From: Sediminicola sp. YIK13
Lineage (GTDB): Bacteria; Bacteroidota; Bacteroidia; Flavobacteriales; Flavobacteriaceae
Reading direction: 5' to 3'
NCBI RefSeq assembly: GCF_001430825.1
Contig: NZ_CP010535.1
Span: forward strand, 2,770,501 to 2,834,500
Length of the DNA: 64,000 nt
Shown here: piece by piece, positions 26,096-34,893 of the stretch
Layout: every line of letters starts with the position of its first letter
How positions within the stretch are numbered: position 1 is the first letter of the stretch
Notes under the pieces: generated by a model
What the model was told of the DNA's origin: nothing
Database searches by the model: none
What the model saw: the letters and a program-made list of their open reading frames with translations, nothing else
Translations under genes and position numbers: made by a program

Positions 26096-26869
26096 TTATC
26101 TAAATAAGATCAAGACAGCTCCTATGGCGGTCAATAACAGAATCATTTTTCGGTAATGTTTATCCTTGATAATTTTCACTAACCGGATGCCCACAAAAAG
26201 CCCCAATAAGATACCTGGCAATAGTTTGAGATTAACCATCAATGTTTCTGTGGTAATCGTTTCCCAAACAATAATGTGAAAGGGCAATTTAAATAGGTTG
26301 ACAATAAAAAATAGCCAGGCCGCTGTCCCTATAAATTCATTTTTAGGAAGGCGCATTGCTAAAAAGAAGATATTGGAAAAGGCGCCGGCCAAATTCCCGA
26401 TCATGGTGGTGATACCTGCCAAAATTCCAATGAATCCTCCAAACGCCCAATGGGTGGGTACCGCTTTAGATTTCCTTTGATCCCACCAATACATCATGAG
26501 CACGCTGCCCAAAATAATACCGGCCATCCCTATTTTAAAGATTTTTTGTGGCAAGTCCTTTCCAATGATAACACCAATAATAACACCAAGCACCATCCAG
26601 GGCAGTAAGCGGATGATGTAGCGCCATTGGGTATGCCTATGGTAGTATATAACCGCAAATATATCCCCAACAACAAGAAGGGGGACCAATAGGCCTGTAG
26701 ATTCCTTTGCGCCAAAAGCGAGGGCCATAAGGGTGACATTGATGATGGCAATCCCTTTAATGCCCGCTTTGGAGATCCCTATCACGCAAGCTGCGGTGAT
26801 GGCGAGAACCCAAGAGGTGGTTGTAATATCCAAGGTTGAAAGGATGATTATAGTGGAAGTTTGATGCAC
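26096..26869 (-). CDS. TauE/SafE (TSUP) family permease
   Basis: A 257-residue inner-membrane protein with about eight helices and the TSUP pattern of two half-repeats: an N-terminal GISKAGIKGIAIINVTLMA and a second GNLAGAFSNIFFLAMRLPK. TSUP members export sulfite, sulfoacetate or related organic anions. No sulfur-metabolism genes are adjacent, so the substrate is open. Confidence 0.85.
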   Translation of the reverse strand: MHQTSTIIILSTLDITTTSWVLAITAACVIGISKAGIKGIAIINVTLMALAFGAKESTGLLVPLLVVGDIFAVIYYHRHTQWRYIIRLLPWMVLGVIIGVIIGKDLPQKIFKIGMAGIILGSVLMMYWWDQRKSKAVPTHWAFGGFIGILAGITTMIGNLAGAFSNIFFLAMRLPKNEFIGTAAWLFFIVNLFKLPFHIIVWETITTETLMVNLKLLPGILLGLFVGIRLVKIIKDKHYRKMILLLTAIGAVLILFR

Positions 26870-26957
26870 ATCAAAAATAACCTAAAAATAATGAACAGGT
26901 CACGTCCTTCAAAATAGACTGCTATGAATGAAAACAAGAAGGGTTTTAGGAAATGGT

Positions 26958-27770
26958 CTAATTAGTGCCAAAGGCCCAATTGGTAAATTTTGGAAAGACT
27001 TTGGCCCAGGTCTTTAAATTGTGTTTTCCACCATCCAATTCCACATAGGTAATATCACCAGGAAAGGAGTAGCCCTTTTCCTGAAGTTCTTTGATGACGT
27101 CGGTAGTATCGTCGATAGAATCTATGATGCCATTATTGTTCCTGTCTGCCGTCTCGTCCTCCGTTCCGCATTGGAACCAAAATTTAAGATGGGGGTTGTA
27201 GGTACCTTTTTTAACAACATCCAACACAATACGGCTTCTGTCCGCAACATCATTGACAGTGTAGGCTTTGTTGCGCCACCAAAATGATCCACTAAAAACC
27301 CCTACTTTTCCAAAATATTGGGCGTTGTTGTAAACGATATCAAATGCAGATAAGCCACCTAAGGACATACCGCAGTACACCCAATCCTGGGCATCTTTGG
27401 AAACCTTAAATTCGGCCCTCAAAAAAGGGATGAATTCCTCTATCAAGAATTTAGAATAATTTATGGCCCTAGCACCGCGGCCCTTGAAATCTGGGGAAGA
27501 TGCTGTGCCGTATTCTTGAATGCGATTGTTATTGGCCTCTATACCGACATACACGAAAGGTTTGCCTGTCTTTGAAGAAAATGCAGAAGGAAGGGTCTTC
27601 TCCAACTCCAAATTCACAAAATCCTGCCCATCGTTCATCAATAAAACAGGGAAGGGCGTTTCGGAATCCTTGTAGTGAGGGGGGGCGACCAATCTAAAAG
27701 TAACCTTCCTACCCAAATATTTTGAATAGAGATTTCCTTTTAATCCAATAAATTCACTTTCAAATTGCAT
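26958..27770 (-). CDS. Esterase D/IroE-type alpha/beta hydrolase
   Basis: A 270-residue cytosolic hydrolase (no signal peptide). Nucleophile elbow GMSLGG at 134-139 (Ser136), HNLKTW with catalytic His250, and an acidic site near CGTEDE (201-206). Residues 209-220 (DRNNNGIIDSID) look like an EF-hand-type Ca2+ loop. It is divergent from, and paired with, the second esterase that opens the amidoligase operon. A possible -7 element (TATACTTG) lies on the minus strand at 27797-27790. It may hydrolyse an ester or peptide made by that operon; this is inference. Confidence 0.8.
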   Translation of the reverse strand: MQFESEFIGLKGNLYSKYLGRKVTFRLVAPPHYKDSETPFPVLLMNDGQDFVNLELEKTLPSAFSSKTGKPFVYVGIEANNNRIQEYGTASSPDFKGRGARAINYSKFLIEEFIPFLRAEFKVSKDAQDWVYCGMSLGGLSAFDIVYNNAQYFGKVGVFSGSFWWRNKAYTVNDVADRSRIVLDVVKKGTYNPHLKFWFQCGTEDETADRNNNGIIDSIDDTTDVIKELQEKGYSFPGDITYVELDGGKHNLKTWAKVFPKFTNWAFGTN

Positions 27771-27874
27771 TTTTTCTTCTAAGGGTCTGCAAGTATACCA
27801 ATTACTTAAAAAACCATTGCAATAGATGCGTGATTGTAAGCGTTTTTTAACATTTTTAAAGTATATTTAACTCT

Positions 27875-28585
27875 ATGGCAGAAATTCAATACATTCAATA
27901 TTATTCTAACACATTAGATAGAAACATCAACCTAGAAGTGACTGGACACTGGGGATATCCTATTTTATTGTTCCCTTCCTCGGGAGGTTCTTACACCCAA
28001 AATACTGATTTTGGGCTCAATCAATCCGTGATGCAATTTATTGAGCAGGGCCGGATCAAACTCTATAATGTGGAGACGCTTGACATGCTTACATTTTATG
28101 ATGACCATTTGGCTTCGGAAATAAAAATACAACGGTATGAACTGTACATGAAATTTCTCCAAACGGAATTGATTCCGTATATTCAAAATCAATGCAACAC
28201 CGAACGAATTGCTGTTGGGGGCTGTAGTTTTGGAGGATATCACGCAGGAAACACTGCCTTCAGATTTCCAGATCTGGTCTCCCATCTCTTCTCCATGTCA
28301 GGGGTTTTTAATATTCGGAATTTTACGCCTCTCTCTGATGATATGGCCATATATTTCAATTGTCCGGATGAGTTTATGCGCAATGAAGAGCCTTGGAAAT
28401 ACAATCATGTGGAGATTGTGCTGAGCACCTCGGATTGGGACAGTTGCCGGCCAAAAAACCTGCACATGTCGCACGTATTAAATGAAAAGGGCATACATCA
28501 TTGGTACGATGAAAAAAAATGGATAGAGCACGATTGGCCACTTTGGAAAATGGCATTTCCAGAATATGTGGAACGTTTCTTTTAA
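27875..28585 (+). CDS. Putative esterase (alpha/beta hydrolase), first gene of amidoligase operon
   Basis: A 236-residue protein of the esterase-D-like superfamily: GHWGYPILLFPSSGG (oxyanion side), GGCSFGGYHA with Ser118, and EHDWPLW with His219. Bacteroidota often annotate it simply as esterase. It starts 104 bases from the divergent esterase and is followed after 29 bases by the ATP-grasp gene on the same strand. Substrate unknown; it may trim or activate the cluster's product. Confidence 0.78.
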   Translation: MAEIQYIQYYSNTLDRNINLEVTGHWGYPILLFPSSGGSYTQNTDFGLNQSVMQFIEQGRIKLYNVETLDMLTFYDDHLASEIKIQRYELYMKFLQTELIPYIQNQCNTERIAVGGCSFGGYHAGNTAFRFPDLVSHLFSMSGVFNIRNFTPLSDDMAIYFNCPDEFMRNEEPWKYNHVEIVLSTSDWDSCRPKNLHMSHVLNEKGIHHWYDEKKWIEHDWPLWKMAFPEYVERFF

Positions 28586-28614
28586 ATGTATAATGCAAAC
28601 TAAAAATATAGATT

Positions 28615-29739
28615 ATGGTTAAGAAAGTGGGAATATTGTTTGGGATGGAAGACACCTTTCCTTGGGAATTTATAAATAGGGTCAATGAATTAGGTAATGG
28701 AAAGGTCGTTGCCGAACCAGTAAAAATCGATAAGGTACAACAAGGTATTGATTATGGATATCATGTTATTTTTGATAGGATTTCCCAAGAAGTTCCTTTT
28801 TATAGAGCTTACTTAAAAAATGCTTCCTTGATGGGGACAACTATCGTCAACAATCCATTTTGGTGGAGTGCAGATGAGAAGTTTTTCAATAACTGTTTGT
28901 CTATACAATTGGGGGTTCCTGTACCAAAAACCATTCTATTGCCGTCCAAAGAAAGACCGGATGATACTTCAGAAAAGTCGTTTCGAAACTTGGAAGCGCC
29001 ATTGGATTGGGATTATATATTCAATTATATTGGATTTCCGGCCTATATGAAACCGCACTCAGGTGGAGGTTGGAAAAATGTATACAGGGTTGACAATCCG
29101 GATGATTTTTTCAACAAATATGGGGAAACGGGTCAGTTGGTGATGATGCTGCAGGAAGAAATCGTTTTTGAAGATTACTACAGGGTTTATTGTTTGGGCC
29201 AAAAATATGTTCATATTATGCCTTACGAGCCTAGGAACGAACCTCATTTGCGATATGCTACCACGCCTAAAACAACTGGGGCCGAGCACAAAAAGTTAAT
29301 GAAAACAATCCATGACTATACCTTATTGCTGAACAAGGCTTTGGGATATGATTTCAATACGGTTGAATTTGCGGTTCGCAACGGAGTGCCTATTGCCATA
29401 GATTTTTGCAACCCTGCACCTGATGCTGATGTAAATTCAGTGGGACAGGAGAATTTTGAGTGGATTGTGGAACATTCCGCAAAACTGGCCATTGAGATGG
29501 CCAATGCGCACAAGCCCAAACAAAACAATAGTAGTTGGGGGACCTTCGTCCAGAATGCTGTGGCACCGCCAAAAAAAGCACCAATAAAAAGTTCTCTTAA
29601 GTCGGCCTCTGAGGCAAAAAAGACAGTAGTGAAAAAAGCGCCTGCAAAAGGTAAGGGTGTGTTGGCAAAGACGGTGAAGCCGGCTGCTAAAAAAGCAGCG
29701 CCCAAAAAGGCAGCCCCAAAAAAGGCAACAAAAAAATAA
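28615..29739 (+). CDS. ATP-grasp ligase with Lys/Ala-rich C-terminal tail
   Basis: 374 residues. The ATP-grasp core spans about 80-300: a flexible ATP-binding loop YMKPHSGGGWKNV (144-156), a central EEIVFEDYYRVYCLG strand pair, and the metal-binding end EFAVRNGVPIAIDFCNPAPD (251-270) with Glu251, Asp263 and Asn266. This fold makes amide bonds via acyl-phosphates. Residues 319-374 are a low-complexity tail with 20 lysines and KKAAP repeats, like histone H1 tails. It is second in the operon, 65 bases before the YbdK-type gene. The substrate pair is unknown. Confidence 0.85.
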   Translation: MVKKVGILFGMEDTFPWEFINRVNELGNGKVVAEPVKIDKVQQGIDYGYHVIFDRISQEVPFYRAYLKNASLMGTTIVNNPFWWSADEKFFNNCLSIQLGVPVPKTILLPSKERPDDTSEKSFRNLEAPLDWDYIFNYIGFPAYMKPHSGGGWKNVYRVDNPDDFFNKYGETGQLVMMLQEEIVFEDYYRVYCLGQKYVHIMPYEPRNEPHLRYATTPKTTGAEHKKLMKTIHDYTLLLNKALGYDFNTVEFAVRNGVPIAIDFCNPAPDADVNSVGQENFEWIVEHSAKLAIEMANAHKPKQNNSSWGTFVQNAVAPPKKAPIKSSLKSASEAKKTVVKKAPAKGKGVLAKTVKPAAKKAAPKKAAPKKATKK

Positions 29740-29804
29740 ACTCGGGTCCATATCTAAATTACAGATAGGACGCGCACATCTAAATTTATTAAGGCATTAA
29801 TTCT

Positions 29805-30902
29805 ATGAAAAAGTTCACACTGGGAATTGAGGAGGAATTTCAAATTTTGGATAGCGATACGCTTACCTTACGATCGCACATGTCCAAAATTTACGAAGGG
29901 GGAAAGGTGCTCCTAAAGGAACGGATCAAGGAAGAAATGCATCAGGCCGTAGTTGAAATGGGCACCAATATTTGTGAAAATATACAAGAAGCCCGGGATG
30001 AAGTCTCCTATTTAAGACAACAGGTCATAGAATTGGCCGGGGCTGAAGGACTGAAGGTGGCTGCGGCAGGGACCCATCCCTTTTCGCATTGGAGTGATCA
30101 ATTGATTACTCGCGATCCAAGGTATGATGCCCTTATTGAAGAAATGAAGGATGTGGCCAGGTCCAACCTAATTTTTGGGTTACACGTTCATGTGGGAATT
30201 CCAAGTCGGGAAGAAGGCTTACAGATAATGAATGTGGCACGTTATTTCCTGCCGCACCTTTACGCCTTGTCAACCAACTCCCCTTTTTGGGAGGCCAGGG
30301 AGACCGGATTTAAGTCGTACCGATCCAAAATATTTGACAAATTTCCCCGAACCGGAATACCGCCATACTTTTCCAGCGTGGCCGAGTACGACAAATTTGT
30401 GGATATCCTTGTAAAAACAAACTGCATAGACAACGGCAAAAAAATCTGGTGGGATATTCGTTTGCACCCATTCTACCCAACGGTGGAGTTCAGGATCTGT
30501 GATATGGTACAGACTGTAGATGAGGTTATCTGCATTGCCGCCATTATGCAATGTATTATTGCAAAACTACACAGGCTGCACCAGAAGAACCAAAGCTTTA
30601 GATCGTACCGTAGGGTGTTGATCAACGAGAACAAATGGCGGGCCGCTAGATGGGGCATGGATGCCAAACTGATCGATTTCGGTAAGGAAGAAGAAGTGCC
30701 TTTTGAAGTATTGATACAGGAACTTTTGGAGTTTATAGATGATGTGGTGGATGAATTGGGATGCCGCAAAGAAGTTAATTTTGTGTACCAAATGTTGGAA
30801 CAAGGATCTGGAGCCGATAGACAGCTTAAGGTCTTTAATGAAACCAATGACTTAAAGGAGGTTATCAAATATGTAGTAGACCAAACTTCCAAGGGATTAT
30901 AA
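29805..30902 (+). CDS. YbdK-type carboxylate-amine ligase (GCS2 family)
   Basis: A 365-residue member of the glutamate-cysteine-ligase-2 family. N-terminal LGIEEEFQILD carries the metal-binding Glu cluster; GLHVHVGIPSR and PTVEFRICDMVQTVDE supply further His/Glu ligands. E. coli YbdK joins glutamate to cysteine weakly; natural substrates of most relatives are unknown. In this operon it sits between an ATP-grasp ligase and a glutamine amidotransferase, which suggests a step in building a gamma-glutamyl or other amide compound. Confidence 0.9.
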   Translation: MKKFTLGIEEEFQILDSDTLTLRSHMSKIYEGGKVLLKERIKEEMHQAVVEMGTNICENIQEARDEVSYLRQQVIELAGAEGLKVAAAGTHPFSHWSDQLITRDPRYDALIEEMKDVARSNLIFGLHVHVGIPSREEGLQIMNVARYFLPHLYALSTNSPFWEARETGFKSYRSKIFDKFPRTGIPPYFSSVAEYDKFVDILVKTNCIDNGKKIWWDIRLHPFYPTVEFRICDMVQTVDEVICIAAIMQCIIAKLHRLHQKNQSFRSYRRVLINENKWRAARWGMDAKLIDFGKEEEVPFEVLIQELLEFIDDVVDELGCRKEVNFVYQMLEQGSGADRQLKVFNETNDLKEVIKYVVDQTSKGL

Positions 30903-30971
30903 TTTAATCTGGTTTTCAGAAAGATAAGAAGTAAAATGAGTAATTTTGCCCTCTTGAAAAAGAAAGATCTA

Positions 30972-31808
30972 ATGAAGATGAACTATAATATTGCTGTGCT
31001 CGATTTGAATGCCGGTCAATTGAACGAGGGTATGCGCTGCATTAAGAAGTTGGTAGAGCAATTTTTATCACAAGAAGATATAAATGGCCAATACACGGTA
31101 TTTGATGTCCGCAATGCCATAGAATTACCAGATATTACAGATTACGATATTTTTATCTCATCAGGCGGCCCTGGCGCCCCCTTTGTTGCAGATGAAAAAT
31201 GGGAACAACCATTTTTTGCCTTTTTGGATGCAGTTTTGGAGCATAATGCGCAACACCAGCATAAAAAACACTTGTTTTTAATATGCCATTCCTTCCAATT
31301 GGCATGTTTGCATTGGGATTTGGCCAAAGTGACCAAACGTAAGTCCACCTCCTTTGGAGTTATGCCTGTCCACAAGACCAAAGACGGACTAACAGAGCCC
31401 TTGTTCGAAGGGTTGATGAACCCATTTTTTGCCGTGGATTCCAGAGATTATCAAGTGATAAAGCCCAAATACAGCAAATTGGAAAAGTTTGGGGCAAAAA
31501 TATTGTGCAAAGAAAAGATTAGACCACATGTAGCCCTGGAAAGGGCTGTTATGGCCATACGCTTCTCCAAAGAAGTATTTGGGGTCCAATTTCATCCGGA
31601 AGCCGATTCTGAAGGAATGTTGAAATATTTCCATAGGGAGGATAAAAAAGCATTGGTTATCAAGCACCATGGAAAGAAAAAATACCAAAATATGCTGGAA
31701 CACCTTGAGGATGAGGACAAAATTGTGAGAACACACAACACCATGATCCCTGCTTTTCTAAAGCAGGCGGCCTTGTCCCTTAAGGAATCAAAACTACTGC
31801 CTATATGA
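30972..31808 (+). CDS. Class I glutamine amidotransferase-like protein
   Basis: About 278 residues from the ATG at 30972 (the frame opens at 30936). The triad of class I amidotransferases appears intact: Cys in LFLICHSFQLA, and His plus Glu in FGVQFHPEADSEG. The usual GxCxGxQ elbow is altered to ICHSFQ. It could supply ammonia from glutamine or, like PuuD, hydrolyse gamma-glutamyl amides. Its stop overlaps the next start by 4 bases, so it is coupled to that gene. Confidence 0.82.
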   Translation: MKMNYNIAVLDLNAGQLNEGMRCIKKLVEQFLSQEDINGQYTVFDVRNAIELPDITDYDIFISSGGPGAPFVADEKWEQPFFAFLDAVLEHNAQHQHKKHLFLICHSFQLACLHWDLAKVTKRKSTSFGVMPVHKTKDGLTEPLFEGLMNPFFAVDSRDYQVIKPKYSKLEKFGAKILCKEKIRPHVALERAVMAIRFSKEVFGVQFHPEADSEGMLKYFHREDKKALVIKHHGKKKYQNMLEHLEDEDKIVRTHNTMIPAFLKQAALSLKESKLLPI

Positions 31809-33001
31809 TAAAAAAGGTTCGCGAAACGTTTAATGAAAATTACAAACAGGAGTATTACGACAATCTCAAAAATGATCTGGCAAAATCATTTGGCGAACCA
31901 TGTGCATTCCGAATCTCGGAAACACCTTTTTTCATTGACAAAGAGTTAAAAAAAGAAGTTTTCGATGCGTGCGATACCATCATAGAACAATTGTGGAAGA
32001 TCGACTTTGAGGAGATTCGGGAAAAATTTATCCCCAAAAAATTACAATCTCCATCGGTACTGGGAAAACCCCATTTTCTTGCGATAGATTTTGGACTTTG
32101 CGATGACGGGCAAGGTGGAATAGCCCCTAAATTGATCGAACTCCAGTCCTTTCCCTCCCTATTTTTGTATCAAGCCTTGTTGGGAGAGTCATTTCTGAAA
32201 AATTATCCCCAAATTCCCAAGGAAGGTTTTCATTTTTATCTAAATGATCTCAATGAAGCCAGCTATTTAGAGGAATTGAAACGAGTTATAGTTGGGGACG
32301 AAAATCCAGAGAATGTAATTCTTTTGGAAATTTATCCTGAGAAACAAAAAACGAGGATTGATTTCTGGGCTACAAAACAAGCGCTGGGAATAGAGGTCCT
32401 TTGTTTGACCAAAGTGATCAAGGAAGGTAAAAATTTATTTTACGAAAAGAACGGAAGGAAGGTCAAAATCAACCGTATTTATAACCGGGTAATTCTGGAT
32501 GAGCTACTGCAGATGCCAGATTTAAAAACAGATTTTAACCTTACCGACGATGTGGATGTGGAATGGGTGACACATCCCGATTGGTTTTTTATGATCTCCA
32601 AGTGCATCATGCCCCTGCTATCACATAAAAACATCCCACAATCTTTCTATTTGAATGATTTCCCAAAGAATTTGGATTTGAGTGCCTATGTCCTTAAACC
32701 ATTGTTTTCTTTTGCGGGGAAAGGGATCAATTTAAATCCCACCTTGGAATTTATTGAGGGCATAAAGGACAGGCATAATTATATTCTTCAATCAAAAGTG
32801 AAGTACTCCCCAATCGTAAAGGCCCCAAGCGGGACAAATTCCAAGGTGGAATTGCGTATTCTTTACACATGGAGCGATACCGAGAACAGACTGATGCCGG
32901 TGATTAACCTTACCCGTATGAACAAGGGCGATTTGATCAATGTATCATATCTGTCCAATGATGACTGGGTGGGCTCTTCCATCTCCTTTTTTGAAGATTA
33001 A
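31805..33001 (+). CDS. Probable (circularly permuted) ATP-grasp-like protein, last gene of amidoligase operon
   Basis: 398 residues, usually annotated as hypothetical. Near the C-terminus YVLKPLFSFAGKGI (295-308) resembles the Lys-plus-Gly-rich ATP loop of ATP-grasp enzymes, followed by KVELRILYTW. An acidic segment PKLIELQSFPSLF (108-120) lies far N-terminal to it, the order seen in permuted members such as glutathionylspermidine synthase. The fold call is inference. Start ATG overlaps the amidotransferase stop by 4 bases; a convergent ribE ends 12 bases beyond. Confidence 0.6.
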   Translation: MIKKVRETFNENYKQEYYDNLKNDLAKSFGEPCAFRISETPFFIDKELKKEVFDACDTIIEQLWKIDFEEIREKFIPKKLQSPSVLGKPHFLAIDFGLCDDGQGGIAPKLIELQSFPSLFLYQALLGESFLKNYPQIPKEGFHFYLNDLNEASYLEELKRVIVGDENPENVILLEIYPEKQKTRIDFWATKQALGIEVLCLTKVIKEGKNLFYEKNGRKVKINRIYNRVILDELLQMPDLKTDFNLTDDVDVEWVTHPDWFFMISKCIMPLLSHKNIPQSFYLNDFPKNLDLSAYVLKPLFSFAGKGINLNPTLEFIEGIKDRHNYILQSKVKYSPIVKAPSGTNSKVELRILYTWSDTENRLMPVINLTRMNKGDLINVSYLSNDDWVGSSISFFED

Positions 33002-33012
33002 CCCTAGGTCGT

Positions 33013-33603
33013 TTATTGCTGTAAACCCATTAATCTAGAGACATATTTTCCGATAACATCAAATTCCAGGTTCACCTCTGTTCCAATAGTGTAGGTATTG
33101 AACCTAGTGTGTTCGTAGGTGTACGGGATTATGGCCACGCTAAATAGGTTCTTTTTAGAATCTACAACCGTTAAGCTAGTGCCGTCTATGGTAATGGAGC
33201 CCTTTTCGATGGTCACATTGTTTTTAGAAGGCTCGTATTCAAAGGTAAAAAACCAGCTTCCATCTTTTTGGTCAATGGCAATACAAGTCCCGGTTTGGTC
33301 CACATGTCCCTGTACCAGATGACCGTCTAACCGGGAGCCCAAGATCATGGCCCGTTCCAAATTTACAGGATCTCCTACCTCCAGTTGGTCCAGGTTGGTT
33401 TTTTCTAACGTTTCCTCTATGGCGGTTACGGTATAGGTGTCTCCATGTAAGGCAACAACAGTTAGGCAAACACCATTATGTGCAACACTTTGGTCTATTT
33501 TAAGCTCATGGGTTATGGGAGAAAATACGGTTATGTGTAAATTTCCTCCATCTTTTTTTAATTGTTTTATCTCCCCTAAAGTTTCAATAATACCTGTAAA
33601 CAT
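33013..33603 (-). CDS. ribE: Riboflavin synthase, alpha chain
   Basis: A 196-residue enzyme that dismutates two 6,7-dimethyl-8-ribityllumazines to riboflavin. Two lumazine-binding repeats are seen: residues 1-97, opening MFTGIIETLGEIKQL with the second motif VAHNGVCLTVV, and about 98-190, opening GHLVQGHVDQTG with the second motif ITIDGTSLTVVD. Length is normal. Single gene, divergent from pdxA. Confidence 0.95.
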   Translation of the reverse strand: MFTGIIETLGEIKQLKKDGGNLHITVFSPITHELKIDQSVAHNGVCLTVVALHGDTYTVTAIEETLEKTNLDQLEVGDPVNLERAMILGSRLDGHLVQGHVDQTGTCIAIDQKDGSWFFTFEYEPSKNNVTIEKGSITIDGTSLTVVDSKKNLFSVAIIPYTYEHTRFNTYTIGTEVNLEFDVIGKYVSRLMGLQQ

Positions 33604-33661
33604 GTGTCGTTTTAATTAAGTAGTTTTGTAGTGTAAAATTAGACATAAAGGTAAAGATACC

Positions 33662-34714
33662 ATGCAGGAAAGCGAAAAAATAAAATTGGGCATATCCATT
33701 GGAGATTTAAATGGGATAGGATGTGAGGTGGTGCTCAAAACTTTTGAGGATACCAGAATGCTAGATTTTTGCACGCCTATTATTTTTGCCTCTAACAAGG
33801 TAATTTCCTTTCAAAAGAATGCGTTAGGCATAGAGATCAATTACAATGGAATACAGGAAGTTTCCAAGGCTTTGGACGGCAAGATCAATGTATTTAACGT
33901 TTGGAAGGATGCTCCGGAGATCACATTCGGCGAGGCCACGGCCCAAGGGGGAGAATATGCGTTGAAGTCGCTCGTAGCTGCTGTAGACGCACTAAAAAAG
34001 GACGAAATAGATGTCTTGGTCACCGCGCCCATCAATAAAAACAACATACAAGCCAAGGACTTCAATTTTCCTGGACATACGGATTATTTGGCGAAGGAAT
34101 TGGAGGGGGAAAGCCTAATGTTTATGGTCACGGACAGTTTAAAAGTGGGCTTGTTAACGGATCATGTCGCGGTTAAAGATGCTCCTGCCGCCATCACGTC
34201 CAAATTGGTGAAGAGCAAGATAAAGACCATAGAGAATTCATTGAAAATGGATTTTGGGATTCGAAAGCCACGTATCGCCCTTTTGGGCATTAACCCCCAC
34301 AGTGGCGATAATGGTGTCATCGGCAAAGAAGATGACGAGGTGCTTAAGCCGGTGATCAAGGAGCTTATGGACGCCGGACATTTGGTCTACGGACCGTATT
34401 CCGCAGATAGCTTTTTTGGTTCGGATGCATATAAGAATTTTGATGCCATCCTCGCCGCCTATCACGATCAGGGACTTATTCCCTTTAAGACACTGTCGTT
34501 TGGGAAAGGGGTAAATTATACCGCAGGCCTGCGTAAAGTAAGGACTTCGCCAGACCATGGAACGGCCTATGAGATCGCAGGGAAGGGCAAGGCAGACCAT
34601 AGCTCTTTTAAGGAAGCGGTGTTCGCGGCACTACAAATTTTCAAGAACAGGGAAGAGTATAGGGAGTTGACGAGTAATCCTTTAAAAAAGCAGAAACTCA
34701 AACCCACAAGATAA
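33662..34714 (+). CDS. pdxA: 4-hydroxythreonine-4-phosphate dehydrogenase
   Basis: A 350-residue NAD-dependent enzyme of the DXP-dependent pyridoxal phosphate pathway. It opens LGISIGDLNGIGCEVVLK. Metal-ligand histidines are in FPGHTDYLAKEL, LLTDHVAVKD and AAYHDQGLIPFKTLSF, and the end of the active site is PDHGTAYEIAGKG. Downstream yceD has its own promoter. Confidence 0.96.
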   Translation: MQESEKIKLGISIGDLNGIGCEVVLKTFEDTRMLDFCTPIIFASNKVISFQKNALGIEINYNGIQEVSKALDGKINVFNVWKDAPEITFGEATAQGGEYALKSLVAAVDALKKDEIDVLVTAPINKNNIQAKDFNFPGHTDYLAKELEGESLMFMVTDSLKVGLLTDHVAVKDAPAAITSKLVKSKIKTIENSLKMDFGIRKPRIALLGINPHSGDNGVIGKEDDEVLKPVIKELMDAGHLVYGPYSADSFFGSDAYKNFDAILAAYHDQGLIPFKTLSFGKGVNYTAGLRKVRTSPDHGTAYEIAGKGKADHSSFKEAVFAALQIFKNREEYRELTSNPLKKQKLKPTR

Positions 34715-34819
34715 TTGTATCTTTGAACAATATTTGATCTTTGTTGGATCCCTAAAAGGTAAAAAGTTGTGCCAATTGGGATTAGGGTCAAAAAAGAGGC
34801 ATAAATAAGCCTTAAAAAG

Positions 34820-34849
34820 TTTGGAATTATTAAAATAATAGTATCTTTG
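34820..34849 (+). promoter_or_regulatory. Strong Bacteroidota promoter for yceD-rpmF-fabH
   Basis: TTTG at 34820-34823, 18 bases, then TATCTTTG at 34842-34849: an ideal match to TTTG-N18/19-TAnnTTTG. The yceD start is 45 bases downstream. Confidence 0.8.
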
Positions 34850-34893
34850 CACCCGCCTTTTAGGGGGACGGATACTCTAAACCAGTGTTAAAC

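Noticed and set aside
34718-34725. TATCTTTG element right after pdxA
   Set aside because: No -33 partner and a much better promoter lies 124 bases downstream in front of yceD.
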